From positions 1,302,001 through 1,366,000 of the forward strand of contig NZ_CP145335.1 of NCBI RefSeq assembly GCF_049568105.1: a stretch of 64,000 bases of DNA. Reading direction: 5' to 3'. The notes under the pieces are model-generated. The model saw nothing but the letters and a program-made list of their open reading frames with translations, searched no databases and was not told the origin of the DNA. Shown here in pieces: positions 45,689-55,336 of the stretch. The DNA comes from Salinisphaera sp049568105 (lineage in GTDB: Bacteria > Pseudomonadota > Gammaproteobacteria > Nevskiales > Salinisphaeraceae). Each line of letters begins with the position of its first letter. Position 1 is the stretch's first letter. Both the position numbers and the translations under genes were made by a program.

Positions 45689-47617
45689 ATGTGTGGCCTG
45701 ACTGGAATCGTGACTGCCGACGGTCGAATACCCGACGCCTCGCAGCTCGAAGCCATGAATACTGCCCAGGCGCATCGCGGCCCGGATCAGCACGATCAGC
45801 GGCTGCTGCCCGGTGCAGGTCTGGCGCATCGCCGTCTGACGATTCTCGATCCGACCAGCGGCGAGCAGCCGATGGCGACCGAGGATGGGCGTTTTACGCT
45901 GATCTACAACGGTGAGATCTATAACTATCTCGAGATCAATCGCGAGCTGGAAAAAGCCGGCTACGCTTTCGAGGGCCACTGCGACACCGAGACGTTGTTG
46001 CGCGCCTGGCAGCACTGGGGGGACGACTGTGTGCATCGGCTGCGAGGCATGTTTGCCTTCGCGGTCTGGGATGCCGAAACCCGGCGCCTGTTCCTGGCCC
46101 GCGACCGACTGGGCATCAAGCCGCTTTACTATGCGCTGACCGCGGCCGGCGATCTGGTATTCGGCTCTGAGCTCAAGACTTTGATGGCCCACCCTGAACT
46201 GTCCCGCGAGCTCGAGCCACGGGCGGTCGAGGGCTATATGGCACTCGGCTACGTGCCCGAGCCGTTATCGATCTTTGCCGGTGCATACAAGCTCTCTGCG
46301 GGGCATCGTCTGTCCTGGGGCGCGGGTGAGAACACACCGCGCAGCGAGGCGTATTGGGACGTCGATTTCAGTACCCAGCCAGCGCCGACCGAAGATCAGG
46401 CTTGCCAGGAGCTCCAGTCGCGCCTGACCGACGCCGTACGCATGCGGTTGGTCGCCGACGTGCCGCTGGGGGCGTTCTTGTCAGGCGGGGTGGATTCCAG
46501 TGCGATCGTTTCGCTCATGGCCGGTGCCTCCGAGGACCCGGTCAAGACCTGTGCGATCGGGTTTTCCGAAAAAGGCTTCGATGAATCCGACTATGCGCGT
46601 CGTATTGCCGAGCAGTTCGGTACTGAGCACCGGGAACACCAGATTTCCGGCGACGATTTTGAGCTGATCGACAAGCTGGTCGAGGTCTACGACGAGCCGT
46701 TCGCCGACAGCTCAGCGTTGCCGACGTATCGGGTTTGTGAGCTGGCCCGTCAGCAGGTCACGGTCGCCTTGTCGGGCGACGGGGGCGACGAGGATTTCGC
46801 CGGCTACCGCCGCTACCGGCTGCATGCCAATGAATCGCGAGCGCGCGCCCGTATTCCCGAAGCCGTGCGCAAACCGTTGTTTGGTACGCTCGGACGCTGG
46901 TATCCCAAACTGGATCGGGCGCCACGTTTTCTGCGCGCCAAGACGACCTTCCAAGCGCTGGCCATGAACACGGCCGAGGCCTATTGCCACAGCGTGTCGG
47001 CCGTGCCCGAGGACCTGCGCGATACGCTGTACAGCAAAGGCTTCAAACGTCAGCTCGACGGCTATCGTACCCGTGACCTATTCAATTCGCTGGCCGCGAA
47101 CGCCAACAGCGAAGACCCGGTATCGGTCGCCCAGTATCTCGATTACAAGACCTGGCTGCCTGGAGACATCCTGACCAAGGTCGACCGGGCGAGTATGGCC
47201 CATAGCCTCGAGGTTCGGGTGCCGCTGCTCGATCATGAGTTCGTAGGCTGGGCCGCCGGCTTGCCTTCCGATTACAAACTGAATCGCGGCCAGGGCAAGT
47301 ATCTGCTTAAGAAAAGTTTCGAGAGCAAGTTGCCGAACGATGTCTTGTATCGTCAGAAAAAAGGTTTTTCGGTGCCACTGGCCGAGTGGTTCCGTGGTCC
47401 GCTACGCAAGGCCGGCCAGCAGGCGCTGACGACTGGGCCACTGGTCGACTGCGGTATTTTCGAACCCGCGGCGTTGCAGCGCATCTGGTCGGATCACGAA
47501 TCGGGTCGGCGCGACTATGGCACGGCCATATGGTCGTTGTTGATGTTGTCGCGGTTTCTAGAACGCGAGACCGGGGCTGCGCCAGCCGCCCCCACGCCGG
47601 CGGCGACCCATGCCTAG
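45689..47617 (+). CDS. XrtA-associated glutamine amidotransferase (asparagine synthetase-like)
   Basis: 642 residues. Class II glutaminase domain starting MCGLTGI (Cys2 becomes the N-terminal nucleophile), with AHRRLTILD and YNGEIYNY. The synthetase domain has the ATP-pyrophosphatase loop SGGVDSSA (from residue 265) and SGDGGDEDFAGYRRY. It is the amidotransferase always seen in this locus type. It should amidate a carboxylate, perhaps a uronic acid of the EPS, rather than make asparagine (inference). AAGAGGACA is the ribosome site. Confidence 0.93.
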   Translation: MCGLTGIVTADGRIPDASQLEAMNTAQAHRGPDQHDQRLLPGAGLAHRRLTILDPTSGEQPMATEDGRFTLIYNGEIYNYLEINRELEKAGYAFEGHCDTETLLRAWQHWGDDCVHRLRGMFAFAVWDAETRRLFLARDRLGIKPLYYALTAAGDLVFGSELKTLMAHPELSRELEPRAVEGYMALGYVPEPLSIFAGAYKLSAGHRLSWGAGENTPRSEAYWDVDFSTQPAPTEDQACQELQSRLTDAVRMRLVADVPLGAFLSGGVDSSAIVSLMAGASEDPVKTCAIGFSEKGFDESDYARRIAEQFGTEHREHQISGDDFELIDKLVEVYDEPFADSSALPTYRVCELARQQVTVALSGDGGDEDFAGYRRYRLHANESRARARIPEAVRKPLFGTLGRWYPKLDRAPRFLRAKTTFQALAMNTAEAYCHSVSAVPEDLRDTLYSKGFKRQLDGYRTRDLFNSLAANANSEDPVSVAQYLDYKTWLPGDILTKVDRASMAHSLEVRVPLLDHEFVGWAAGLPSDYKLNRGQGKYLLKKSFESKLPNDVLYRQKKGFSVPLAEWFRGPLRKAGQQALTTGPLVDCGIFEPAALQRIWSDHESGRRDYGTAIWSLLMLSRFLERETGAAPAAPTPAATHA

Positions 47618-47655
47618 CTCGATGGTCCGTTTACAAACCAAGCGTCGGGGCGCGT

Positions 47656-48897
47656 ATGACTGACAAGATTCAGGTCGCCGTCGTGACCAGCCTGTACCCG
47701 AATAGCTGCCAGCCGCGGCATGGGATCTTTGTAGAGGAACGTCTGCGTTGCCTAGTGGCGACTGGGGCAGTCGAAGCCCGCGTAATTGCGCCCGTACCCT
47801 GGTTTTTTTCACGCAACCCACGTTTCGGTCGCTATGCGCAGATGGCGGCGGTGCCGCAGCGGGAAGTGCGTCACGGTATCGTGATCGAGCATCCGCGCTA
47901 TATCGTCGTGCCGAAAATCGGCATGACTTGGGTGCCGACGACCATGGCTCGATCGGTTGCGCCCGCGCTCAAGCGTCTGCAGAGCGAGGGGTTTGACTTC
48001 AACCTGATCGATGCCCATTACTTCTATCCGGACGGTGTAGCCGCGGCCAAGCTTGCCGCGGATTTCGACCGACCGTTGACGATCACGGCCCGTGGTGCAG
48101 ATATCAATCAAATTGCACAGCTGCCGAAGCCGCGAGCCCAGATTCAGCGCGCGGGTCGGCAAGCCGGCGGTTTGATCGGCGTGTCGCAGGCGCTAGCTGA
48201 CGGTATGGACGAGCTTGGCTTGCCGAGTGAGCGCATTCATACGCTGCGCAACGGCGTCGATCTGGCCCGGTTTGCGCCGCGCGATCGTGAGGCAGTGCGC
48301 GGTGAATTGGGTCTGCAGGGCATCGTGTGGCTGTGTGTGGGTCATCTCATCGAACGCAAGGGCATGCGCTTTGCGATCGAGGCTTTAGCCTCGGAGCCGG
48401 AGGCCACGCTCGTCGTTGTCGGCGACGGGCCAGAGGAGTCTGCACTGCGTCAGCAGGCACAGCGCCTTGGCGTGGCCGATCGAGTACGCTTCGAAGGGGC
48501 GATCGCCCACGACGAGCTACCGGCTTATTTTTCGGCCGCCGATGTGCTGATGCATGCGGCCGGTTCGGAAGGCATGCCCAACGTTGTTCTAGAAGCTATG
48601 GCCTGCGGCTGTGCGGTCGTGGCAACGCCGGTCGGCGGTATTCCTGAAATTCTCGGGGACCTGCCGGCTGGGCTGCTGATGGACCAGCGTGATAGCGCAT
48701 CCATGGTCGCCTGTTGGCAACGGATCAAGGCTGAGGACGGGTTGGCTGCTGTAGCCCGCCAGGCACGGCGTCGCTATGCCGAGCAATTCGGCTGGGAGCC
48801 GACCACCCAGGGCCAGCTTGAGATTTTTTCGCGCTTGACCGGTATCGAGCCCTCTATCGAATCCACGACGGCTGCCACGGTCGCCGAGGCCACATGA
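47656..48897 (+). CDS. Glycosyltransferase, GT4 family
   Basis: 413 residues from the ATG at 47656. N-terminus VAVVTSLYPNSCQPRHGIFV, ITARGADIN (acceptor domain, ~140), VSQALADGMDELG, then LCVGHLIERKGM (donor domain), VVVGDGPEE and AAGSEGMPNVVLEAMACG. A retaining EPS glycosyltransferase of the XrtA locus. The longer open frame upstream (from 47386) overlaps the amidotransferase gene and is rejected. Overlaps the next gene by 4 bp. Confidence 0.9.
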   Translation: MTDKIQVAVVTSLYPNSCQPRHGIFVEERLRCLVATGAVEARVIAPVPWFFSRNPRFGRYAQMAAVPQREVRHGIVIEHPRYIVVPKIGMTWVPTTMARSVAPALKRLQSEGFDFNLIDAHYFYPDGVAAAKLAADFDRPLTITARGADINQIAQLPKPRAQIQRAGRQAGGLIGVSQALADGMDELGLPSERIHTLRNGVDLARFAPRDREAVRGELGLQGIVWLCVGHLIERKGMRFAIEALASEPEATLVVVGDGPEESALRQQAQRLGVADRVRFEGAIAHDELPAYFSAADVLMHAAGSEGMPNVVLEAMACGCAVVATPVGGIPEILGDLPAGLLMDQRDSASMVACWQRIKAEDGLAAVARQARRRYAEQFGWEPTTQGQLEIFSRLTGIEPSIESTTAATVAEAT

Positions 48898-50069
48898 AAA
48901 TACTGTATCACCACCGTATCGGCTCGAAAGACGGACAGTATGTCCATATTGAGGAAATGGTTGCTGCATTGCGGGCGGCCGGCCACGAAGTGCGCCTGGT
49001 CGGCCCGGATGGGTTCGATGACCAAGAGTTCGGCGGCGAATCGGGGCTCGTATCACGCTTGAAGGCACGCATTCCGGCCTCGGTCTACGAATTGCTCGAG
49101 TTTGGCTATAACGTGGTCGACTACGCACGTCTGGCGCGCGCTATCCACGAGTTCCAGCCGGACGTGATCTACGAGCGCTACAACCTGTATCTGTTATCTG
49201 GCGCGGTGGCACGTCGTCGTTTTCGGGTGCCGTTACTCGTCGAGGTCAATGCACCACTCTATGCCGAACGCTCGGCCTACAGCGGATTAAAACTTGCCGG
49301 ATTGGCTCGCTGGGCCGAACGTTGTGCTTGGCGGTCGGCGGATCACGTGTTCAGCGTCACCCAAGTTCTCGCCGATCAGATCGCCTCAGCGGGGGTCGCC
49401 GACCGGGCGCTGACGATCACGCCGAACGGGATCAATCATCAAAGGTTTTCGGCAGATGCGGATACGGCCGGGGCGAAAACCGCTCTCGGTATCGATCCAC
49501 GGGCGACGGTGCTCGGGTTCGTTGGATTCGCCCGAGAATGGCACGGCTTGGATGCGGTCGTTGAATTGCTCACGGAGTATCGCGACAGTCGAACGCTACA
49601 CTTTTTACTGGTCGGCGACGGGCCAGTCACTGAAGAGCTCAAGGCCCAAGCAGAGCGTGCCGGAGTAGCGGATCGTGTGACCATTACCGGCGTTGTAGGA
49701 CGTGACGAGGTCCAGCGTTACGTCAACGCGTTTGATGTGGCGATGTTACCGAACGTGGTGGCCTATGCCTCGCCGTTGAAACTGTTCGAATACATGGCCT
49801 GTGCAAAGGCAATCGTGGCGCCGCGTCAGCCAAATCTCGAAGAGATTCTGACTGATACCCGCGATGCATTACTGTTCGAGCCGGGCTCCCGGGCCAGTTT
49901 CCAGCAGGCCGTTCGTGCCTTGATCGACGATGGCGATCATCGGGCCCGGCTTGGGTCGGCTGCCCGCGAAACGCTGACGACACGAGATTTGAGTTGGGCA
50001 GCCAATGCATCGCATGTGGTATCGGTCGCCGAAGAGGTTTGTGCTTCGCCTGAATTGACGTCACGTTAA
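48894..50069 (+). CDS. Glycosyltransferase, GT4 family
   Basis: 391 residues. Starts ILYHHRIGSKDGQYVHIEEM; acceptor half includes VIYERYNLY and LLVEVNAPLYAER; donor half has LGFVGFAREWHGLD (~205), LLVGDGPV and YASPLKLFEYMACAKAIVAP. These are retaining GT4 features. Such a gene is common near the middle of XrtA clusters. Coupled to the previous gene by an ATGA overlap; 3 bp before the ATP-grasp gene. Donor unknown. Confidence 0.9.
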   Translation: MKILYHHRIGSKDGQYVHIEEMVAALRAAGHEVRLVGPDGFDDQEFGGESGLVSRLKARIPASVYELLEFGYNVVDYARLARAIHEFQPDVIYERYNLYLLSGAVARRRFRVPLLVEVNAPLYAERSAYSGLKLAGLARWAERCAWRSADHVFSVTQVLADQIASAGVADRALTITPNGINHQRFSADADTAGAKTALGIDPRATVLGFVGFAREWHGLDAVVELLTEYRDSRTLHFLLVGDGPVTEELKAQAERAGVADRVTITGVVGRDEVQRYVNAFDVAMLPNVVAYASPLKLFEYMACAKAIVAPRQPNLEEILTDTRDALLFEPGSRASFQQAVRALIDDGDHRARLGSAARETLTTRDLSWAANASHVVSVAEEVCASPELTSR

Positions 50070-50072
50070 CGA

Positions 50073-51281
50073 ATGCGCCTCCCCGGACGGCTCAGAGCTG
50101 CATTAAAACAGTCGCCACCACTGCCGCCGGCGGTGGTGGTCGGCGGTGGCTTGAACGCCCTGGGCGTGGTGCGCAGCCTGGGGCAGGCTGGGGTGCCGGT
50201 CTGGCTGCTCGCCGGTGCTGCGAACATGCCGGCAGCGAGAAGTCGCTACGTCGAGGCGATTATCTACGACGACCATGAATCGAGCGCGGTGGTCGATGCG
50301 CTTGCCGAACTGGCTGTGCGCAAGCCAGGGCCGCGGCGGCCCTTGATTTTGACCGAAGAAGAAAAAGTCGCCGAAATTTCGGCCCAGCGAGCGCGTCTTG
50401 AGTCCGACTATCATTTAATGCTTCCGTCGGCCGATATAGTAACCCGGCTGTTGCATAAGGAGGGTTTTCGTAAGGCGGCCGAGGCCGGAGGTCTGGCAAT
50501 ACCCCGCAGTTGTCGTATACGCAGCTCGACCGACCTTGCCAAGATACGAAAGTTGATTGCGCCTTTGATCATCAAGCCAGCGGCCCGGCAGGCGGCCTAT
50601 CTGTCCACGTTCAAGCGGGCCTATCGGGCCGAGGATCACGACCAGGCCGAGGCGCTGCTGGTCGAAATGTTGACGGCCTCCGACGATTTGATCGTGCAGG
50701 AATGGATCGATGGAGACGATTCATCGATTTATTTTTGCCTGCAGTTCGTCCCCGCCCAAGGGCAAACGCCGGTCTCGTTCGTTGGTCGAAAGCTACGGTC
50801 ATGGCCGCCGGAAACCGGCGGCACGGCGTGCTGCATCGCAGCGCCCGAAGCGGCTGACGATCTGACCGAGCCGACTACCGCGTTTTTTCGCAGTCAGGGC
50901 GTAGTCGGTTTTGCGAGCATGGAATATAAATGGCGGTCCGCGACTGGAGAATACGTCATGATCGAGCCGACTATTGGGCGTACCGATCATCAGGAAGAAG
51001 TCGCGACACTCAACGGTGTCAATTTGCCATTGGCCGGGTATTGTTGGGCGATAGGCCGAAGCCTGCCGAAAACGGAGGCCGCGCAACCGATGTGCGTCTG
51101 GCGCGATCGTGATGCAGAAGCGAATGCGACCGCTTCCAAACCGGGCATGGCCCATCCGGCGCCCGCGTCGGCGCATGTGATCGATGCGCTCTGGCGAGCC
51201 GACGATCCGGCACCGAGCCTGTATGATTTGGGGCATCGAATTGTTACGAAACTGGGGCGTCTGACCGGGCGGACGCAATGA
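50073..51281 (+). CDS. ATP-grasp carboxylate-amine/thiol ligase-like protein
   Basis: 402 residues. PAVVVGGGLNALGVVRSLG at the N-terminus is the pre-ATP-grasp fold, then LIIKPAARQ (~170, ATP-binding lysine), VQEWIDGDDSSIYF and FASMEYKWRSATGEYVMIEPTIGR (magnesium Glu/Asn region near 310, where the usual Asn-Arg pattern reads EPTIGR). It should form an amide or ester from a carboxylate with ATP. In this EPS setting it may attach an amino acid or acyl group to a sugar (inference). The start codon of the next gene overlaps its stop (ATGATGA). Confidence 0.78.
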   Translation: MRLPGRLRAALKQSPPLPPAVVVGGGLNALGVVRSLGQAGVPVWLLAGAANMPAARSRYVEAIIYDDHESSAVVDALAELAVRKPGPRRPLILTEEEKVAEISAQRARLESDYHLMLPSADIVTRLLHKEGFRKAAEAGGLAIPRSCRIRSSTDLAKIRKLIAPLIIKPAARQAAYLSTFKRAYRAEDHDQAEALLVEMLTASDDLIVQEWIDGDDSSIYFCLQFVPAQGQTPVSFVGRKLRSWPPETGGTACCIAAPEAADDLTEPTTAFFRSQGVVGFASMEYKWRSATGEYVMIEPTIGRTDHQEEVATLNGVNLPLAGYCWAIGRSLPKTEAAQPMCVWRDRDAEANATASKPGMAHPAPASAHVIDALWRADDPAPSLYDLGHRIVTKLGRLTGRTQ

Positions 51282-52432
51282 TGAGAGCTTTGTTGAAAAC
51301 TGCTTCGCCCCGCTGGTGGCATCACCGTGTTTATAGTCGCCTGGGGATCGGTCGGCATGATTGCGCCGACCATGACCGTCATCTGGACGAAGCTGCGGCG
51401 TGGCTGGCCCGTGCCCAGGATGTCGGCGCTGACGCCGGCGTTCCAGCTTTTTACAACGGTGCGCGTGGCCGTTGGGCGGCCTCCTATCCAGAAACGACCG
51501 GCTATATCATTCCAACGCTGTATGACTACGCCATGCGTACGCATAGCGAGGAGTTCCGCGAGCGGGCAACGCGGATGGCGCATTGGGAATCCGATGTGCA
51601 ACTGGCCAATGGCGCTGTCTGTGCGGGCACGATCGATGCCAAGCGGCTGGTCCCTACGGTGTTCAATACCGGTCAGGTGTTGTTCGGCTGGGCTGCGGCC
51701 TATGATCAGACCGGCGAGGTTCGTTTTGCCGACTCCTTGTCGAAGGCCGCCGACTGGCTGCTCTCAGTTCAGGATGCAGACGGGGCTTGGCGTCAGTTTG
51801 GCTCGCCGTTTACTACTCATCCGCTCAATACCTATAACACGCGAACCGCCTTGGGATTGCTCGAGGCCGCTAAAGCTATCGACGAGCCCCGCTATGCGGC
51901 GGCTGCGCGTGCCAACGTCGCCTGGGCCTTGACCCAAATGCGGCCCAACGGCTGGTTGGAGAACAACGATCTCGAAGACAACCGGCGACCGCTGACGCAT
52001 ACCATTGGCTATGCCTTGCAGGCTATGCTCGAGGTCGGTATTCGCCTGGGCGAGACACAGTTTATCGATGCAGCACGACACGCTCTAGCGCGGGTTGCTG
52101 CCTGCCAAAGACGCGATGGGAGTCTGCCAGGGCGTTTGGATAGTCGCTGGCAGGCGGCCGCGCCTTGGGCCTGTCTGACCGGCGATGTGCAGATTGCCTA
52201 TGCATGGCTGCAGCTGGCGCGTTTCGACGGCGACGCCAGTTGGCGTGAATCGGCGCATCGGGCCATTGGGTTCGTGCAGTCGACGCAGGACCTTGCCACA
52301 ATGGATCCCATTCGGCGTGGTGCGATTGCCGGCTCCTATCCATGGCACGGGGGATACATGGGGTGTCGTTATCCGAACTGGGCAGCCAAATTTTTCATGG
52401 ACGCAGTAATGGCTCTGCGGGAGGCCGACTAA
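51278..52432 (+). CDS. Alpha/alpha-toroid (six-hairpin) protein, possible sugar epimerase or lyase-like
   Basis: 384 residues, no signal peptide. Repeated helix pairs with aromatic and Asn/Asp-rich turns (ETTGYIIPTLYDYA, VFNTGQVLFGWAAAYD, HPLNTYNTRTALGLLEAA, PLTHTIGYALQAMLE) form the pattern of (alpha/alpha) toroids such as C5-epimerases, unsaturated glycosidases and related lyases. Catalytic residues cannot be assigned by eye. Coupled to the ATP-grasp gene by overlap, so the two probably modify the same EPS sugar (inference). It could act on lipid-linked intermediates. Confidence 0.65.
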   Translation: MMRALLKTASPRWWHHRVYSRLGIGRHDCADHDRHLDEAAAWLARAQDVGADAGVPAFYNGARGRWAASYPETTGYIIPTLYDYAMRTHSEEFRERATRMAHWESDVQLANGAVCAGTIDAKRLVPTVFNTGQVLFGWAAAYDQTGEVRFADSLSKAADWLLSVQDADGAWRQFGSPFTTHPLNTYNTRTALGLLEAAKAIDEPRYAAAARANVAWALTQMRPNGWLENNDLEDNRRPLTHTIGYALQAMLEVGIRLGETQFIDAARHALARVAACQRRDGSLPGRLDSRWQAAAPWACLTGDVQIAYAWLQLARFDGDASWRESAHRAIGFVQSTQDLATMDPIRRGAIAGSYPWHGGYMGCRYPNWAAKFFMDAVMALREAD

Positions 52433-52435
52433 GCC

Positions 52436-53848
52436 ATGCGTGATATTGCGCTGCTTCTTTTCGTGGTGGCGACGCTGCCAATGGCGTTCATGCGCCCGAT
52501 TATTGGGCTTCTGCTGTGGATGATGTTCAGTTACCTGAACCCGCACCGCATGACCTGGGGCTTTGCCGTCACTCAGCCCTGGGTCATGATCGTGGCGATC
52601 GTTACGCTGGCCGGCTTGGCGGCCCAGGCTAAACAACGCCAAGCGCCGCCGTTCAAGCCCATTGTGGTGCTGATGACGTTGTTTCTGGGTTGGGTCGCGT
52701 TATCGACCACTCAGGCGGTCGTGCCCGAGGGCGCGAATAAAGAGCTGACGCAGTTCATCAAGATGATGACGATGACCTACGTCACTCTCATGTTGGTGAC
52801 CGACCGTCAGAAGCTGCAATGGGTGATTTGGGTGAGCGTGGCCTCGTTCGGCTTCTGGGGCTTCAAAGGCGGCCTGTTCACGCTTTTAACCGGCGGCAAC
52901 TATCATGTGATGGGGCCGGAATCGAGCTTCTTTACAGATAACAACCAGTTCGCGCTGATCATGTGCATGACCATACCGCTCATGCGTTATGTGCAGCTGC
53001 ATACCGAGGATCGTCGGCTCAATATAGTGCTCTGGGCCGTCATGGGTTTGACAGCCGTGGCGGTCATCGGCACCTATTCGCGCGGCGGTTTGCTGGCGTT
53101 GGCGATCACCGGCGGCATGCTGATCTGGAAGAGCCGCCGACGGAGTATCCTGATCCTGCTGGCGCCGGCGCTTGCGCTGGCTATTGGCGCCTTCATGCCG
53201 GAACAGTACGCCAACCGTATCAACACGATCGATCAATACCAGCAAGACAAGTCCGCGCAGGGCCGTATTCAATCCTGGGAATTCGCATTCAATGTAGCGA
53301 AGGCGAATCCGTTGTTCGGCGGTGGTTTCAATGTTTGGTCCAGCCACGATATGTGGCGTCAGTACGGGCCGCCCGATGCGGTTCCCGGCCGCGCCATCCA
53401 CAGTATCTTTTTCGAAGTGCTGGGCGAGCAAGGGTTTGTTGGGCTGGCTTTGTTTATCGCTTTGATGGCCGCCGGTTATATCGGCTTGGCGCGTATACGC
53501 AAGAAAGCGCGGGCAGGGCCACCGGAGAATGCGTTTTTCGGAGATCTTGCCAGCATGCTCCAGGTCAGTCTGGTCGCATATGCTGCCGCAGGTTCGCTGC
53601 TGCCGATGCCGTATATCGACTTCCTCTATCAGATGCTGGCGATCGTTGCTGTTATGCAAGTGTTGGTCGAGCGGCAGCCCGCGAAAGCTCGACAGCATAG
53701 CGGTCCCTCATCTATTGAACCCAAGAAAGACACCCCGGGGTCGTCAGCCGGCAAACGGCAGCGTTCGAGCCGTGCCAGACCACGTAAGGAACTGGCTTCT
53801 GGCGGAGGAGAGCGTGTGCGTGGCATACAGGATTTGCCGCCATGGTAG
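52436..53848 (+). CDS. XrtA-associated O-antigen ligase/Wzy-type polymerase
   Basis: 470 residues with about ten to twelve membrane helices. IGLLLWMMFSYLNPHRMTWG in the first 40 residues is diagnostic for the exosortase A-associated putative O-ligase family. A large periplasmic loop contains GRIQSWEFAFNVAKANPLFG and GRAIHSIFFEVLGEQG (Wzy_C-like with conserved Arg and His). The C-terminal ~60 residues are a charged cytosolic tail. It should polymerise the EPS repeat units or ligate glycan. ATG at 52436; its stop overlaps the next gene. Confidence 0.9.
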   Translation: MRDIALLLFVVATLPMAFMRPIIGLLLWMMFSYLNPHRMTWGFAVTQPWVMIVAIVTLAGLAAQAKQRQAPPFKPIVVLMTLFLGWVALSTTQAVVPEGANKELTQFIKMMTMTYVTLMLVTDRQKLQWVIWVSVASFGFWGFKGGLFTLLTGGNYHVMGPESSFFTDNNQFALIMCMTIPLMRYVQLHTEDRRLNIVLWAVMGLTAVAVIGTYSRGGLLALAITGGMLIWKSRRRSILILLAPALALAIGAFMPEQYANRINTIDQYQQDKSAQGRIQSWEFAFNVAKANPLFGGGFNVWSSHDMWRQYGPPDAVPGRAIHSIFFEVLGEQGFVGLALFIALMAAGYIGLARIRKKARAGPPENAFFGDLASMLQVSLVAYAAAGSLLPMPYIDFLYQMLAIVAVMQVLVERQPAKARQHSGPSSIEPKKDTPGSSAGKRQRSSRARPRKELASGGGERVRGIQDLPPW

Positions 53849-55143
53849 CCACTGCCCAACGCATGAACTATAAAACACAGTCTTCGCTGGTTGGGTACCG
53901 TCAGGTACTGATGATCGCGTTTCATTATCCGCCAATCGCAGCTTCTGCAGGGGCTTTGCGATCCCGCGCCTTTGCCAGTTATTTGCCCGACTATGGCTGG
54001 CAGGCCCATATTTTGGCGCCAAAGCTCGAGGTATACGATGAGCTCGATTACGAGACACCAATGCCTTGTCATGGCGAGGTGCATCGCAGCTGGGCACTGG
54101 ATGCACGGCGTCACCTGGGGTGGAAAGGTCGCTATCCGGCATGGGTGGCGGTACCCGATCGATGGGCCGCCTGGGCCCCCAGCGCTATCGCCCTTGGGCG
54201 GCGACTGATTCGCGAGCATGCGATCGATGCCATCTGGTCGACGTACCCTATTGCGACCAGTCACTTGATCGGTGCCGTACTGGCGCGCTGGTCAGGCCTG
54301 CCGTGGATTGCAGAATTTCGCGATCCGGTTCGCCCGGACGGCAAACCGCTCCAATGCTGGGCGCATCGAGCGATCGAGCGAAGAATAGCGATCGAGGCGA
54401 ATCGTGCTGTTTTTGTGACGGCCGGGGCGCGCCAAGACTATGTGCAGCGGTTCCCGTTTGCCGCTGGCCGGTCGGAAGTCATTCCGAACGGTTTCGACGA
54501 GGCATTTACGCCGGTGGCAGCTGCCGAGCCACGACAGAGCCGTGAAGTGCGGCCGATTACAGTGCTGCATACCGGCCATCTCTATGAAACAGGACGTAAT
54601 CCCGGCGCGTTGTTCGCAGCATTGGCTCAATTGAAGCAGGAAAAAAAGATCGACGCCCGGCAGTTGCAGATCGTGTTCCGCAACTCGCAACAGGATGAAC
54701 TGTTCCAAGCTGAAATCGATCGGCTGGATATTGCAGATCTAGTGACCCTGTCGCCGCGTATCGCGCATGAGCGAGCGCTTGTTGAACAGGCCGAGGCGGA
54801 CGGCCTCTTGCTTCTGCAGGGTCGCGAATTCAATACCCAAGTTCCTGCCAAGCTGTTCGAATATCTGCGGGTCGGCCGGCCGGTGCTGGCACTCGTCGAT
54901 CCCGAAGGCGATACAGCTGGGCTGTTGGATGAGCTCGACGCGGGGGTACGCGCTGATGCCTGCGACGTGAAGGAGATCGCGGCCGCCGTGATGATGTTTG
55001 TCGAAGGGCTGCGCTTGCAGCCGGGGGGCGACCCGGCGTGGATCGTGGATGACCAGAGACTGCAGTCATATTCAAGACGACATCAAACCGGCCGGTTGGC
55101 GACTATGCTCGAAGAAGTGACAGCCAGAAAGTCCACTGATTGA
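53842..55143 (+). CDS. Glycosyltransferase, GT4-like
   Basis: 433 residues. VLMIAFHYPPIAASAGALR begins the acceptor domain (~residue 23), IWSTYPIATSHLIG and WIAEFRDPVRPDG follow, then VFVTAGARQDYV, VIPNGFDE and LHTGHLYETGRNP in the donor half, ending with NTQVPAKLFEYLRVGRPVLA. It is the last plus-strand gene of the main EPS cluster. It overlaps the polymerase gene by 7 bp. Sugar specificity unknown. Confidence 0.88.
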   Translation: MVATAQRMNYKTQSSLVGYRQVLMIAFHYPPIAASAGALRSRAFASYLPDYGWQAHILAPKLEVYDELDYETPMPCHGEVHRSWALDARRHLGWKGRYPAWVAVPDRWAAWAPSAIALGRRLIREHAIDAIWSTYPIATSHLIGAVLARWSGLPWIAEFRDPVRPDGKPLQCWAHRAIERRIAIEANRAVFVTAGARQDYVQRFPFAAGRSEVIPNGFDEAFTPVAAAEPRQSREVRPITVLHTGHLYETGRNPGALFAALAQLKQEKKIDARQLQIVFRNSQQDELFQAEIDRLDIADLVTLSPRIAHERALVEQAEADGLLLLQGREFNTQVPAKLFEYLRVGRPVLALVDPEGDTAGLLDELDAGVRADACDVKEIAAAVMMFVEGLRLQPGGDPAWIVDDQRLQSYSRRHQTGRLATMLEEVTARKSTD

Positions 55144-55336
55144 GTCGGCTGCTATGACTTCGCCATCAAGTAAGCTCAGTAAGCTAACAAAGATTTAAAA
55201 GCCGGCGAATCGCGCCAATTTTTATCGCTGTCCGATCAAACGCGGGACTGCAACCGCTGTCGGATGTACGGCATCAGGCCCAGCGACTAGATATTTGTGA
55301 AAAACGGGCTCAGAAATGCCTAGTGGCTTGCAGAGG

